Shown here: piece after piece, positions 1 through 7,429 of the stretch
Numbering within the stretch: position 1 is the first letter of the stretch
Layout: the number at the start of each line of letters is the position of its first letter
Source: DATJFQ01 sp035495555
Lineage (GTDB): Bacteria > Acidobacteriota > Vicinamibacteria > Vicinamibacterales > 2-12-FULL-66-21
Length of the DNA stretch: 35,792 nucleotides
Assembly (NCBI GenBank): GCA_035495555.1
Contig: DATJFQ010000031.1
Span: 1 to 35,792 of the forward strand
Direction: 5' to 3'
Notes under the pieces: model-generated
The model's database searches: none
What the model was told of the DNA's origin: nothing
What the model saw: only the letters and a program-made list of their open reading frames with translations
Made by a program: the position numbers and the translations under genes

Positions 1-281
1 CCTTCGAGGAGTTCCGAGACGACGTACGGCACGCCGTCGGTCGTGCCGACGTCGTAGACGACGAGGATGTTGGGGTGATTGAGCGCCGCGGCCGCGCGTG
101 CTTCCTGCTCGAAGCGGCGAAGCCGATCAGCATCAGCGGCGAAGAGCGACGGCAGGACCTTGACGGCGACGTCGCGCCCGAGGCGCGCGTCACGAGCGCG
201 GAACACCTCGCCCATGCCGCCCGCGCCAATCGGCGCGATGATTTCGAACGGGCCCAGGCGGGTACCGGTGGTCAGGGACAC
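1..281 (-). CDS. Serine/threonine protein kinase, N-terminal part (gene runs off the window)
   Basis: About 93 residues are visible, read leftward from a GTG at 281. The sequence opens with a Hanks-type kinase N-lobe. It has a glycine-rich loop (GAGGMGEVFRARD), then the VAIK-type lysine motif (DVAVKVLPS), then an alpha-C helix stretch with the partner glutamate (FEQEARAAAALNHPN). The 'LGPFEIIAPIGAGGMGEV' opening is typical of the large PknB-like kinase families of Acidobacteriota, which usually carry a C-terminal TPR, WD40 or transmembrane segment. That part lies outside the window, so the sensor domain and substrate cannot be stated. The GTG start is chosen because the family's short leader (TxGTRLGPFEI) follows at once. 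Partial gene; the kinase assignment is secure. Confidence 0.93.
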   Translation of the reverse strand, partial: MSLTTGTRLGPFEIIAPIGAGGMGEVFRARDARLGRDVAVKVLPSLFAADADRLRRFEQEARAAAALNHPNILVVYDVGTTDGVPYVVSELLE

Positions 282-337
282 GGGCGCGATTGTAACGCAC
301 GGCCGAGATTGGGTTCGTGGGGAGGGCGCTCGCGATG

Positions 338-565
338 TCAGCGCTGCAGCGTCAGAAGCAGCACGATAACCGTGAGGTAGGAGACGCCGGCATACCCGGC
401 GGCCAACACCACGCGGCCGGACGGTGGAAGCCGCGGCCAGGCCAGAAGGGGGTGCCGCATGATCGCGAGTACCCGGCCGACCAGCAGTTCCACCGCCACG
501 CGATGCAGAATCGCAAGAGGCTCGCCAGCCGCAACGCGCGAAAACTGGCGCGTTCGCGCGATCAC
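338..565 (-). CDS. Small putative membrane protein, unrecognised
   Basis: The 75-residue frame starts at a GTG. Its N-terminal half is amphipathic and Arg-rich. The last 23 residues form one strongly hydrophobic segment (GYAGVSYLTVIVLLLTLQ) that would span the membrane and ends near the C-terminus. An internal ATG at 460 would give a 40-residue version. No clear Shine-Dalgarno sequence precedes either start, and the frame stays open upstream of the GTG. It sits head-to-tail upstream of the kinase gene on the same strand, 56 bp away. I do not recognise the family. The hydrophobic tail and position favour a real gene, but the evidence is modest. Confidence 0.45.
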   Translation of the reverse strand: MIARTRQFSRVAAGEPLAILHRVAVELLVGRVLAIMRHPLLAWPRLPPSGRVVLAAGYAGVSYLTVIVLLLTLQR

Positions 566-619
566 GTTTTCGACGCGGCAGCGAACGTCCGTTCCTGAGC
601 AGAGTTTTGTCGTCTTTTT

Positions 620-650
620 CCGGGGGGCTTCGCCCCGCCGGACCCCCCTG
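620..650. repeat. GC-rich hairpin repeat, copy 1
   Basis: A stretch of six G then CTTCGCCCC can fold as a GGGGC/GCCCC stem with a TTC loop, followed by CCGG and a run of C. The same block recurs at 771-801, and both are followed by related CACGC...CTCGCTCGCC-type sequence. Both are preceded by T-rich DNA. The spacer 566-858 holds these two repeats and no credible gene. Confidence 0.7.
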
Positions 651-770
651 CACGCGCGCTCGCTCGCCGCTCCGCCGGCTCCCCCCGCGCGCGTGGCTCG
701 TTCGCACGCTCACTCGCCCGCCAACTCGTCACGCATCAGCCAACGTGGATTTTTTCCAGCTCTTTGTTTA

Positions 771-801
771 CCGGGGGGCTTCGCCCCGCCGGCCCCCCGG
801 C
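771..801. repeat. GC-rich hairpin repeat, copy 2
   Basis: This is a near-identical copy of the 620-650 element. A further GCGGC-TTC-GCCGC hairpin follows at about 830-845. It lies just past the stop of the minus-strand gene ending at 859, so it could end that transcript, although no U-tract follows on the minus strand. Confidence 0.7.
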
Positions 802-858
802 ACGCAACGCTCACTCGCCCGCTTCTCCCGGCGGCTTCGCCGCGCTGGCCCGCCCTGC

Positions 859-1371
859 TCAGTCGCGGCCGAGGCGGTCGATGGAGATGCGCACCAGCAC
901 CGTCCGTCCCAGTTCCTGGCGAATCTCATAAAGCTCGAAAGCGTCGGTCTCCGCTGGCTCTGGCGCCGGTGTCGCGCGCGGACGCACGTCGGCGTACGCG
1001 CCACCGGCCGCGGCGACGAGATCGGCGACGGCGCCAAGCGCTTCCGCCGCGTGCGAGTCGCTCTTCGATCCGAGCTGCACGAGCATCCCGTTCTGGATGC
1101 CGATCGAGAGATCGTTCGATCCCCAGCCGCGCTGCTGGCGGATGTACGACGCGTTGTTCATGTCGGGAAGATAGACGACGGCGACCTGCACGGGCGCGTT
1201 CTTCGCACCCGTTCGCGCGACGAGCAGGTACGGCTTCGGCGCGTACACCTTCACGCCGATTTCGTGCGTCAGCGCGGGATCGGAATACACACGAACGCCG
1301 GCGCACGCGCTGCCCGCCTGCGCGCAAGTCACGACGACGAGGAGTTTCAGCGAGGAGCGAAGCAGACGCAT
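859..1371 (-). CDS. Secreted or lipid-anchored protein of unknown function
   Basis: The 170-residue protein has a hydrophobic N-terminal signal (LRSSLKLLVVVTCAQAGSAC). Cys23 follows a weak lipobox (GSAC), so it may be a lipoprotein or simply be cleaved nearby. The mature region is a mixed beta-rich sequence ('VRVYSDPALTHEIGVKVYAPKPYLLV'), followed by an Ala/Pro/Glu-rich linker at about residues 125-145 and a short C-terminal segment. No known domain is recognised. The start ATG at 1371 puts the signal peptide directly at the N-terminus. It lies 113 bp downstream of the cupin gene on the same strand, separated from it by a heptad repeat, and may be cotranscribed. Confidence 0.75.
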   Translation of the reverse strand: MRLLRSSLKLLVVVTCAQAGSACAGVRVYSDPALTHEIGVKVYAPKPYLLVARTGAKNAPVQVAVVYLPDMNNASYIRQQRGWGSNDLSIGIQNGMLVQLGSKSDSHAAEALGAVADLVAAAGGAYADVRPRATPAPEPAETDAFELYEIRQELGRTVLVRISIDRLGRD

Positions 1372-1421
1372 GAGCGCCTCCTTCGCGCATTAGACGAAGG
1401 CTGCACCTTCTTCGATCGCGA

Positions 1422-1469
1422 GCACCGAGCACCCGCACCACGCACCACGCACCAGGCACCGAGCACCGC
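1422..1469. repeat. Short tandem array, GCACCNN heptads
   Basis: Seven consecutive units share GCACC: five complete heptads such as GCACCGA, GCACCAC and GCACCAG, one six-base unit, and a final GCACCGC. Read on the other strand the consensus is GGTGCNN, the same word as the long array at 31177-31267. It occupies the spacer between the cupin gene and the downstream secreted-protein gene. Confidence 0.85.
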
Positions 1470-1484
1470 GGCCGAGGCCGCCAG

Positions 1485-2216
1485 CTACCCGCAGTGGCCG
1501 CCGGCGAGTGTCGAGACGAACACGAGCGGGTGCTTCTTACCCACCGTGAACGCGTGCGGCGCGCCGCGCGGAATCATGAGGAACACGCCGGCGCTGACCG
1601 GCTCCTGTCGGCCCCCCATCCGGGCATTCCCTTCGCCCGCGATTACGTACACGTATTCGTCCGCATCCGCGTGCGTATGCTCCGCGATCGCGTCGTTCGC
1701 CTGGATGAGCGTCGCTGAACCGCCATCGCTGCACGCCATCGGGGTCGTCGTGCCGCTCGCTTTGCCGACGTAGTACTTCTCGATGAACGCCGGCATATCC
1801 AGGACGACGGGCTTGACCGTGCTCGGCGGCTTGGGTTCGGGCGCGGGTGGCGCCGGAGGCTCGACCGGCTTCGGCGTCGGTGTCATCGTCACCTTCACGT
1901 CGACGGGCGCGCCGCGCTTGCCGGTCACGTCCTGTTCCACCGTGTCGTAGCCGTCCTTCTCGAACTTGAAATGATAGGGGCCGACCGGCAGATCCTCGAA
2001 CGCGATCCGGCCGTTTTCCGTCGAGGCCGAGCGCTGCGCGCGGCCCGTGACGGTCACGTCCACGCCGGTGAGCGGCGTGCCGGACGCGTCGGTCACCATC
2101 ACCGCGAAGGCGGCGGGCCCTGTGGTGGGTCCGCGCTGCGGCGCAGCGCCTCGCTGGGCGGCTGCCGGAAGCGAAGACGAACCCACGAGCATGATTGCCA
2201 GAACCAGCTTGCTCAC
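1485..2216 (-). CDS. Secreted carboxypeptidase-regulatory-like plus cupin domain protein
   Basis: The 243-residue protein starts with a cleavable signal peptide (MSKLVLAIMLVGSSSLPAAAQ). Residues about 35-110 form a carboxypeptidase regulatory-like (Ig-fold) domain (FAVMVTDASGTPLTGVDVTV ... FEKDGYDTVEQDV). A Pro-rich linker follows at about 112-135. The C-terminal half is a cupin with both motifs visible: HTHADADEYVYVIAGEG (two His and a Glu as metal ligands) and GVFLMIPRGAPHAF (third His). It is expected in the periplasm. The substrate is unknown; the single cupin could bind a metal and a small ligand. It is divergent from the APC permease gene, sharing the 2217-2342 spacer. Confidence 0.85.
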   Translation of the reverse strand: MSKLVLAIMLVGSSSLPAAAQRGAAPQRGPTTGPAAFAVMVTDASGTPLTGVDVTVTGRAQRSASTENGRIAFEDLPVGPYHFKFEKDGYDTVEQDVTGKRGAPVDVKVTMTPTPKPVEPPAPPAPEPKPPSTVKPVVLDMPAFIEKYYVGKASGTTTPMACSDGGSATLIQANDAIAEHTHADADEYVYVIAGEGNARMGGRQEPVSAGVFLMIPRGAPHAFTVGKKHPLVFVSTLAGGHCG

Positions 2217-2266
2217 AATATCCTCCAGACTCGCATCTTCTATTAGACTTCAACTGATCCGCGTTG

Positions 2267-2315
2267 CGCACGCCGCGCCGCGCACGCCGCGTTCCGCACT
2301 CCGCGACCCGCGCCC
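2267..2315. repeat. Short tandem array, CGCNNNC heptads
   Basis: Seven consecutive 7-bp units all begin CGC and, but for one, end in C (CGCACGC, CGCGTTC, CGCACTC, CGCGACC and others). The array fills the upstream region of the permease gene, ending 27 bp before its ATG, where promoter or leader sequence would be expected. Confidence 0.75.
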
Positions 2316-2342
2316 CGCCGTTTTGCGCTACGCTCGGCCGTC

Positions 2343-3767
2343 ATGACCGGCCCATCCGTCCTGCTCCGGCAGGAAGAAGCCGAAGTCCAGGCGCGCAGCG
2401 AGCACCTGCGCAAGGACCTGGGCGTCGCCGATCTCACGCTCACGCAAATCCTCTTCATCGTGGGCTTGCCGTGGGTGGGCGTCGCCGCCAAAGAGGGCCC
2501 GGCCCACGTGGTGTTCTGGGTGGCAGCCATCACGTGCTTTTATCTTCCGTCCGCCGCCGTCGTCGTGCACCTCAACCGGACGATGCCGCTCGAGGGCGGC
2601 TTGTATCAATGGGCGAAGCTCGGGTTCAACGACCTGACCGGGTTTCTGGTGGCCTGGAACCTGTGGTTGTTCGGCATCCTCAACACGTCGGAAATCGGTT
2701 TGCAGGTGACGCAGTACTTCCGCTACATCCTGTCGGCTGCAGGCGACGCGGTCGTCTCGAGCAACTGGATGGTCGCGGCGGCGAACGTCGTCATCCTGTC
2801 GGGACTGGCCGGGCTGACGGTCCGCGGCTTGAGCGTGGGCAAATGGCTTCACACGACCGGCGGCGTGCTGATGGTCGCGACGTTCGCGATGCTCGTGGCG
2901 CTGCCATGGCTCAACGTCGCGCACGGCACGATTCCAGCGTTCCATCCGCTCGCGACCGCGATGCCCGCGATGTCGATCATGAGCCTGAACCTCTTCGGAA
3001 AGATGGGATTCGGCGCGATGGGTGGCTTCGAGTACGTCGCGATCCACGCCGGCGAGTGTCGTAATCCAACGCGCGCGATTGCCCGCTCGGTGATGTTCGC
3101 GGCCCCGGTGATCGCGCTGATGTTCATCCTCGGGACGAGTTCGGTCCTGGCGCTGGTGCCGTTCGATCAGATCGACCTCATCGCGCCGATTCCGCAGGTG
3201 CTGAGCGCCGGGTTCGCTGCGCTCGGACCCGTCAGCGGCATCGCGACCGCCACGATTCTGGTGATGCTCGCGATACGCGTCGCGCAGGCGAGCGTGCTGT
3301 TCGGGGGCAATACGCGGCTGCCGATGGTTGCCGGGTGGGATGGCCTGCTGCCCGCCTGGTTCACACGCCTGCATCCCCGCTATCAGACGCCCGTCAACTC
3401 GATCGCCTTCGTAGGGATCGTGACGCTCGCCTTCGCTCTCATCGGTTCCATCGGGGTCGGCAAGCAGGAGGCCTTTCAGCTGCTGTGGAATGCGGCGGGC
3501 ATCTTCTACGCGCTGACGTACCTCGTCATGTTCGCGATCCCGCTCGTCGGGCGTCCCGCCGTGCGCGGTTCCGCCGGGCTGCGCGTCCTCGCGCTCTCCG
3601 GATTCCTCATGACGCTGCTCTTCGTCGTGCTGGCCGTCATTCCAATCGTCGACGTCGTGAGCCAGCTGCAGTTCGCGCTCAAGATTTCGTCGGTGATCGT
3701 GCTCACGAACATCGCCGGCTGGGCGTTGTTCCGCAGGGCCGCCGCCCGCGCTCAGGTGCGGTCGTAA
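2343..3767 (+). CDS. APC-superfamily amino acid permease
   Basis: This 474-residue polytopic membrane protein has roughly twelve hydrophobic segments. It begins with a soluble leader ending 'LRKDLGVADLTLTQILFIVGLPWVGVAAKEGP', resembling the start of APC-family permeases (TM1 with the unwound Gly-rich turn). 'MPLEGGLYQWAKLGF' matches the family's PxxGGxYxW motif after TM2. Another typical stretch is 'GKMGFGAMGGFEYVAIHAGECRNPTRAI', the conserved FxGFE/E(..)NP(.)R region around TM6-7. The length is normal for the family. Substrate cannot be read from sequence; an amino acid or amine is likely. Its last 16 bp overlap the end of the convergent DUF6526 gene. Confidence 0.9.
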   Translation: MTGPSVLLRQEEAEVQARSEHLRKDLGVADLTLTQILFIVGLPWVGVAAKEGPAHVVFWVAAITCFYLPSAAVVVHLNRTMPLEGGLYQWAKLGFNDLTGFLVAWNLWLFGILNTSEIGLQVTQYFRYILSAAGDAVVSSNWMVAAANVVILSGLAGLTVRGLSVGKWLHTTGGVLMVATFAMLVALPWLNVAHGTIPAFHPLATAMPAMSIMSLNLFGKMGFGAMGGFEYVAIHAGECRNPTRAIARSVMFAAPVIALMFILGTSSVLALVPFDQIDLIAPIPQVLSAGFAALGPVSGIATATILVMLAIRVAQASVLFGGNTRLPMVAGWDGLLPAWFTRLHPRYQTPVNSIAFVGIVTLAFALIGSIGVGKQEAFQLLWNAAGIFYALTYLVMFAIPLVGRPAVRGSAGLRVLALSGFLMTLLFVVLAVIPIVDVVSQLQFALKISSVIVLTNIAGWALFRRAAARAQVRS

Positions 3768-4183
3768 TCCGCGACCCAGCTCTTGACGGCGCGCTTGATG
3801 TCGTTGGGCGGGAGCTTCTCGCGCGCGGCGCGTTCGCACAGCCCCGGAAGCTCGGGATCCGAGGCGAACCGGAGGGCGGCCAGTTGCTTCATCGAGAGGG
3901 TCGCCATGGCCCGCTGCTGATCCGGCGTCATCAGCTGCAGGGCTCGAATCCGCATCTCCGCGCGGATGATGCGGTCCTGCAGCCGCGTCGTGTAAGCGCG
4001 GCTCATCCAGATCAGCATGAAGACCGAGCCGAGCAGAGCGCCCGTCCCGATCGCCAGCGACCGCGGCGTCCCGTGCGGCCACGCAAGCAGGAACTCGACC
4101 ACGGCGACGACGAGCAGCGCGAAGGCGATGACGGTCAACGTCGGCCGGTGTGCGTGAGTTTCAAATGACTGCGGTGCGGGCAT
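3752..4183 (-). CDS. DUF6526 family membrane protein
   Basis: The 143-residue protein has two N-terminal transmembrane segments (about residues 17-35 and 44-60) and a soluble helical tail. The tail contains 'MKQLAALRFASDPELPGLCERA' and ends 'IKRAVKSWVADYDR', a pattern I associate with DUF6526 proteins (QLxALRFASDxELPxL ... IKxAIKxWxxDxxR). Function is not known. The ATG at 4183 has a GAAGG about 8 bp upstream. It lies 12 bp downstream of the zinc hydrolase gene and is probably cotranscribed with it. Its 3' end overlaps that of the opposing permease gene. Confidence 0.8.
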   Translation of the reverse strand: MPAPQSFETHAHRPTLTVIAFALLVVAVVEFLLAWPHGTPRSLAIGTGALLGSVFMLIWMSRAYTTRLQDRIIRAEMRIRALQLMTPDQQRAMATLSMKQLAALRFASDPELPGLCERAAREKLPPNDIKRAVKSWVADYDRT

Positions 4184-4195
4184 ATGACGCCTTCG

Positions 4196-5146
4196 TTACG
4201 CGCCGACCGCGAGCAGCGGATCGGTATTGTTGATGGCCAGCGATGTCACGATGAACAGCACGCGCCCGTCGGCTGGACTGATCGCGCGCTGCAGCACGCG
4301 TCCTTCGTAATCCAGCACCTGGCCGAGGTCCTCGCCCTTGCGCACCTCTGCACCGACGCCAACAGCCGGATACCAGCATCCGTCGTGCTCGCTGCGCAGC
4401 CAGAGAAAGTGCTCGATGACCGTCGACGGCAGCGGCGCGGGCGCCGGGCCATCGATCATGTTCAGGTGCCGCAGCACGCGCTGGATGCCGGTCGTGAGCT
4501 GCGAGACATGCTCACGCGTCCAGATCCCCTGGCCGCCGGCTTCGGCGAGAATCGACGGCACGCCGGCCTTCGATGCCGCCGAGAACGTGGCGCCGGCTGT
4601 TTCGCTGCTGACGATGTAGGGAATCGCGAACGTCCGGGCCAATTCGAGCGATGCGTCGTCCACTCGCGCGGTGCCCGATCGAAAAAAAATCGTGAACGGC
4701 ACGAGCGCTTCGATGAGATCGCCGCCGTGCAGATCGATGTAGTAGTCCGCGCGCGCGATGATGTGGTGAAAGACCCAGTGCGCGAGCTGCTGCGAGGCGG
4801 TGCCTGCGGGGTCGCCCGGAAATACGCGGTTCAGGTTCTTGCCGTCGAGCGGGGAAACGTAGATGGAACGGGCCGTGAACGAGGCCAGGTTCATCACCGG
4901 CACGACCACGACGCGCCCGTGCAGGTGGTGCGCGTCGAGGGACCGCCCGAGTTCGAGCGCGGCCGCGATGCTCGCGTACTCGGCCGCGTGGACACCGGCG
5001 GAGACGACGAGCGTCGGACCGTCGGACGCGCCGTTCACGAGCCACATCGGCAGCCGGTACGGCGCTCCTCCAACGTCGAAGACGTTTTCGCCGAACGTCT
5101 TCACGCCCGGCGCCGCCGTCAACGAACCGATCTGCAAATCCGCCAT
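4196..5146 (-). CDS. Succinylglutamate desuccinylase/aspartoacylase (AstE/AspA) family zinc hydrolase
   Basis: A 316-residue M14-like hydrolase. The zinc-site pattern is visible as His53 and Glu56 (SAGVHAAEYAS) and His140 (YIDLHGGD). The substrate-carboxylate motif is 'GKNLNRVFPG' at about 103-112, and a candidate catalytic Glu lies in 'ILAEAGGQG'. The C-terminal ~80 residues form the beta-rich AstE/AspA tail domain. Family members remove N-acyl or related groups from amino acids or small amides; the substrate here is unknown. The ATG at 5146 is preferred over an upstream in-frame start at 5191 because AGGGG lies just upstream and the family alignment begins there. A perfect palindrome (5166-5185) lies about 20 bp upstream. 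Confidence 0.88.
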   Translation of the reverse strand: MADLQIGSLTAAPGVKTFGENVFDVGGAPYRLPMWLVNGASDGPTLVVSAGVHAAEYASIAAALELGRSLDAHHLHGRVVVVPVMNLASFTARSIYVSPLDGKNLNRVFPGDPAGTASQQLAHWVFHHIIARADYYIDLHGGDLIEALVPFTIFFRSGTARVDDASLELARTFAIPYIVSSETAGATFSAASKAGVPSILAEAGGQGIWTREHVSQLTTGIQRVLRHLNMIDGPAPAPLPSTVIEHFLWLRSEHDGCWYPAVGVGAEVRKGEDLGQVLDYEGRVLQRAISPADGRVLFIVTSLAINNTDPLLAVGA

Positions 5147-5165
5147 CCGCTTCGCCCCTGGTGAT

Positions 5166-5185
5166 CGCGCAACTGAAGTTGCGCG
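5166..5185. promoter_or_regulatory. Perfect palindrome upstream of the zinc hydrolase gene
   Basis: CGCGCAACT and AGTTGCGCG form a 9-bp inverted repeat separated by GA. It lies 20 bp before the ATG at 5146. It could be an operator, an mRNA hairpin near the ribosome-binding site, or a dispersed repeat; the sequence alone does not decide. Confidence 0.45.
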
Positions 5186-5200
5186 CGACACATCCCACGT

Positions 5201-5258
5201 TGGGAGGTGGCAGTTGGGAGTTGCCCCCCTCGCGCCTCGCGCCTCCCGCCTCGCGCCT
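5201..5258. repeat. Two adjoining short tandem heptad arrays
   Basis: Units TGGGAGG, TGGCAGT and TGGGAGT at 5201-5221 (the GGGAGTT-type word) are followed after a short C-run by four heptads at 5231-5258 (CGCGCCT, twice, then CCCGCCT and CGCGCCT). The second block ends two bases before the stop codon of the histidine kinase gene. The CGCGCCT word is the one found inside egtB at 28253-28322. Confidence 0.8.
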
Positions 5259-5260
5259 CG

Positions 5261-7318
5261 CTACACAGACGCCGTCTGCGCCACCGCGACCGGCAGCGTG
5301 ACAACGAACGTCGCGCCGGTGCCGGGGCCGCCGCTCTCGGCCCGGATCGAGCCGTGGTGCGCTTCCACCAGCTCCTTCGCGATCGACAACCCGAGGCCGA
5401 CGCCGCCATGGCGGCCCGACCTCGTGGTGCCGGCTTGACGGAACGCCTCGAACATGTGCGGGAGAAACGCCGCGTCGATCCCTTCGCCGGTGTCGGACAC
5501 GCTGATCTCCACCGCGCGTTCCGTGAGCCGCACACCCAGCCGGACTTCCCCGCCGCGCGGCGTGAACTTCAGCGCATTGCCAAGCAGGTTGAAAAAGACC
5601 TGCTCCAGCCGCCGCGCATCTCCGCGGAGGCGCAGGGGAGGCGCGGTCTGCACGTTGAACTGTACGCCGCTCGCGGCCGCCGTCGGCAGCAGCGTTTCGA
5701 CGACGCCGCGCAGCACCGCGCGCAGATCGACCTCGTCCATGTCGAGCGGAAGGCGTCCCGCCTGGAGGCGGGAGAAATCCAGCAGGTCCTGCACGAGGCC
5801 GAGTTGCCGCTGCGCGTTGTCGGCCACGGACTGCAGCGCGCGGTCGCGCATCGATTCGTCGAGCGAACCCTGCTGCAGCATCGAGGTCCAGCCCAGGATC
5901 GCGTTGAGCGGCGTCCGCAGCTCGTGAGAGACGATCGAGACGAACTCGTCTTTCATCCGGTTCGCCGATTCTGCCTCGGCGCGGGCGGCCTGCGCCGTTT
6001 CGTACGATCGCGCGCGGTCGAGCGCCTGCGCGCACTGCTGAGCGACCGAGAGCAACAACGCGCGGTACTCGTCGTCGAAGTTCACCGGCGCGGTGAAATG
6101 AAACGCGAGTACGCCGATGACGGCGCCGTCGCCCAGCAGCGGAAGCGTCGCCGAGGACACATATCCGCCGTCGGCCGCGAGCGTGGCCGACCGGCTGAAC
6201 CGCTCCTGCCATTCCTCGAAGGACGCGACGAACACCGGCGCGCGCGCCGCAATCGCTTCGGTCGCGCACAAGCCGCTCTGGAGCACGAGCGACGCCGGCG
6301 CGGGCGCCGGGCCGTCGGAGTGCACCGTCTCGAGACGATCCTCGGACAGGAGCATGACGTCTCCGCCCGCGGCGCCAAGCACGTTTCGGCCGTGCTGCAC
6401 GACGGCGTGCGCCACAGCGTTCAGCGTCGCGGCCTCGGACAGCGCTGCTGCCATCCCGTGGAGACGGGTGGTGCGGGCCGCCAGCGCGCGGTAGCGCGCT
6501 TCGCTCGCGCGGAGTGCGCGCTCGATCTTCTGGCGTTCCGCCAGTTCCTGATCCGCGCGTTCACGCAGCGCTTCAGCGTCCGTGCGGGCGCGCAGCGCCG
6601 ATTCGAATTCGAAGGTGCGATCCAGCGCCTGCGCCGCGCGCGCGGCGAAGACGTCCAGGTAATCGCGGTCCTGATCGAGGAGAGCGTGCGGCTTCCGCCA
6701 TTCGAGCTGGACGACGGCAATCACCCGGCTGCCGACGAGCAGCGGCACGACCAGCAGCGATTCGTACGTCCAGCTGCGCGCGGCCTGTGCGCCGAATTCC
6801 TGCACGTAACCATCGCGCGACGGCACGAGCATGGGTGCGCCGCGCCCGATGGCGACCGATGCCGGCGACTTGCCCTGCTGGGTGGCGGGATCGCGTTGAG
6901 CGAGCTGCTCTTCCGTGTAGCCGACCGCGCGCTGAATCGCCGTCGGCGCCCCCTCGCGGTTGACGGCGATGACCATACCGGCGTCCGCGCCCAGCGCGTG
7001 CAGCGGCTCCTGCAGCGCCGCCTCGATCGCCGCCGTCTGCGTCCGCGCGTGTGACAACGCCGACGTGAGCTGCGAGAGCCGTGCGGACTGCATCGACTCC
7101 GCGCGGGCCTCGCGCGACCGATCCGATTCGATGCGCAACCGGCGAGCGGTACGGATGCTGATCACGCACACGATCGCCCACATCGCCAGCAGCTCCATTT
7201 TCGCGAGCGGGTTCTCGACGGCGGTGTACAGGACAGCGGCGCCCACCACCGCAGCCAGGGCGAAGAAGGTGTAACTGACGGTCGGACTGGACAGGCGGGC
7301 GCGCGCGCTCGTGTGCAT
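5261..7318 (-). CDS. GAF-domain sensor histidine kinase, membrane-anchored
   Basis: A 685-residue hybrid of sensor and kinase. Two transmembrane segments lie near the N-terminus (about residues 15-60), followed by a coiled region. A GAF domain is at about 80-230 ('ADAGMVIAVNREG ... LLVVPLLVGSRVIAVVQLEW'). After a second coiled coil comes a second GAF at about 285-430. HisKA has the H-box VSHELRTPLN with phosphoacceptor His465, and HATPase_c has the N box (FFNLLGNALKFTP), G1 (DTGEGI) and G2 (GGVGLGLSIAKELVE). No receiver domain and no partner regulator are adjacent, so its target is unknown. The ATG at 7318 is chosen for the GGAG six bases upstream and the short leader before TM1; ATGs at 7336 and 7405 are alternatives. 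Confidence 0.92.
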   Translation of the reverse strand: MHTSARARLSSPTVSYTFFALAAVVGAAVLYTAVENPLAKMELLAMWAIVCVISIRTARRLRIESDRSREARAESMQSARLSQLTSALSHARTQTAAIEAALQEPLHALGADAGMVIAVNREGAPTAIQRAVGYTEEQLAQRDPATQQGKSPASVAIGRGAPMLVPSRDGYVQEFGAQAARSWTYESLLVVPLLVGSRVIAVVQLEWRKPHALLDQDRDYLDVFAARAAQALDRTFEFESALRARTDAEALRERADQELAERQKIERALRASEARYRALAARTTRLHGMAAALSEAATLNAVAHAVVQHGRNVLGAAGGDVMLLSEDRLETVHSDGPAPAPASLVLQSGLCATEAIAARAPVFVASFEEWQERFSRSATLAADGGYVSSATLPLLGDGAVIGVLAFHFTAPVNFDDEYRALLLSVAQQCAQALDRARSYETAQAARAEAESANRMKDEFVSIVSHELRTPLNAILGWTSMLQQGSLDESMRDRALQSVADNAQRQLGLVQDLLDFSRLQAGRLPLDMDEVDLRAVLRGVVETLLPTAAASGVQFNVQTAPPLRLRGDARRLEQVFFNLLGNALKFTPRGGEVRLGVRLTERAVEISVSDTGEGIDAAFLPHMFEAFRQAGTTRSGRHGGVGLGLSIAKELVEAHHGSIRAESGGPGTGATFVVTLPVAVAQTASV

Positions 7319-7429
7319 ACGCCTCTCCCGAGCCATTTTCGCAGAGAATGGCCGAGCTCGAAGTTCGTCGACGGTGCCACCAAGAGTACCACGGCCTCTG
7401 AACAATGGCGCAGACGATTTCGTAAACCC

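Noticed and set aside
620..801. GC-rich hairpins as proven terminators
   Set aside because: They can fold, but no U-tract follows on the relevant strand, so they are recorded only as repeats.
2328..4082. Minus-strand open frame of 584 codons opposite the permease
   Set aside because: The plus strand encodes a clean polytopic permease. The minus frame is highly charged (Asp, Arg, Glu, His) and matches no family.
5207..7054. Plus-strand open frame of 615 codons opposite the histidine kinase
   Set aside because: Shadow of the kinase; no motif and an Arg/His-rich composition.
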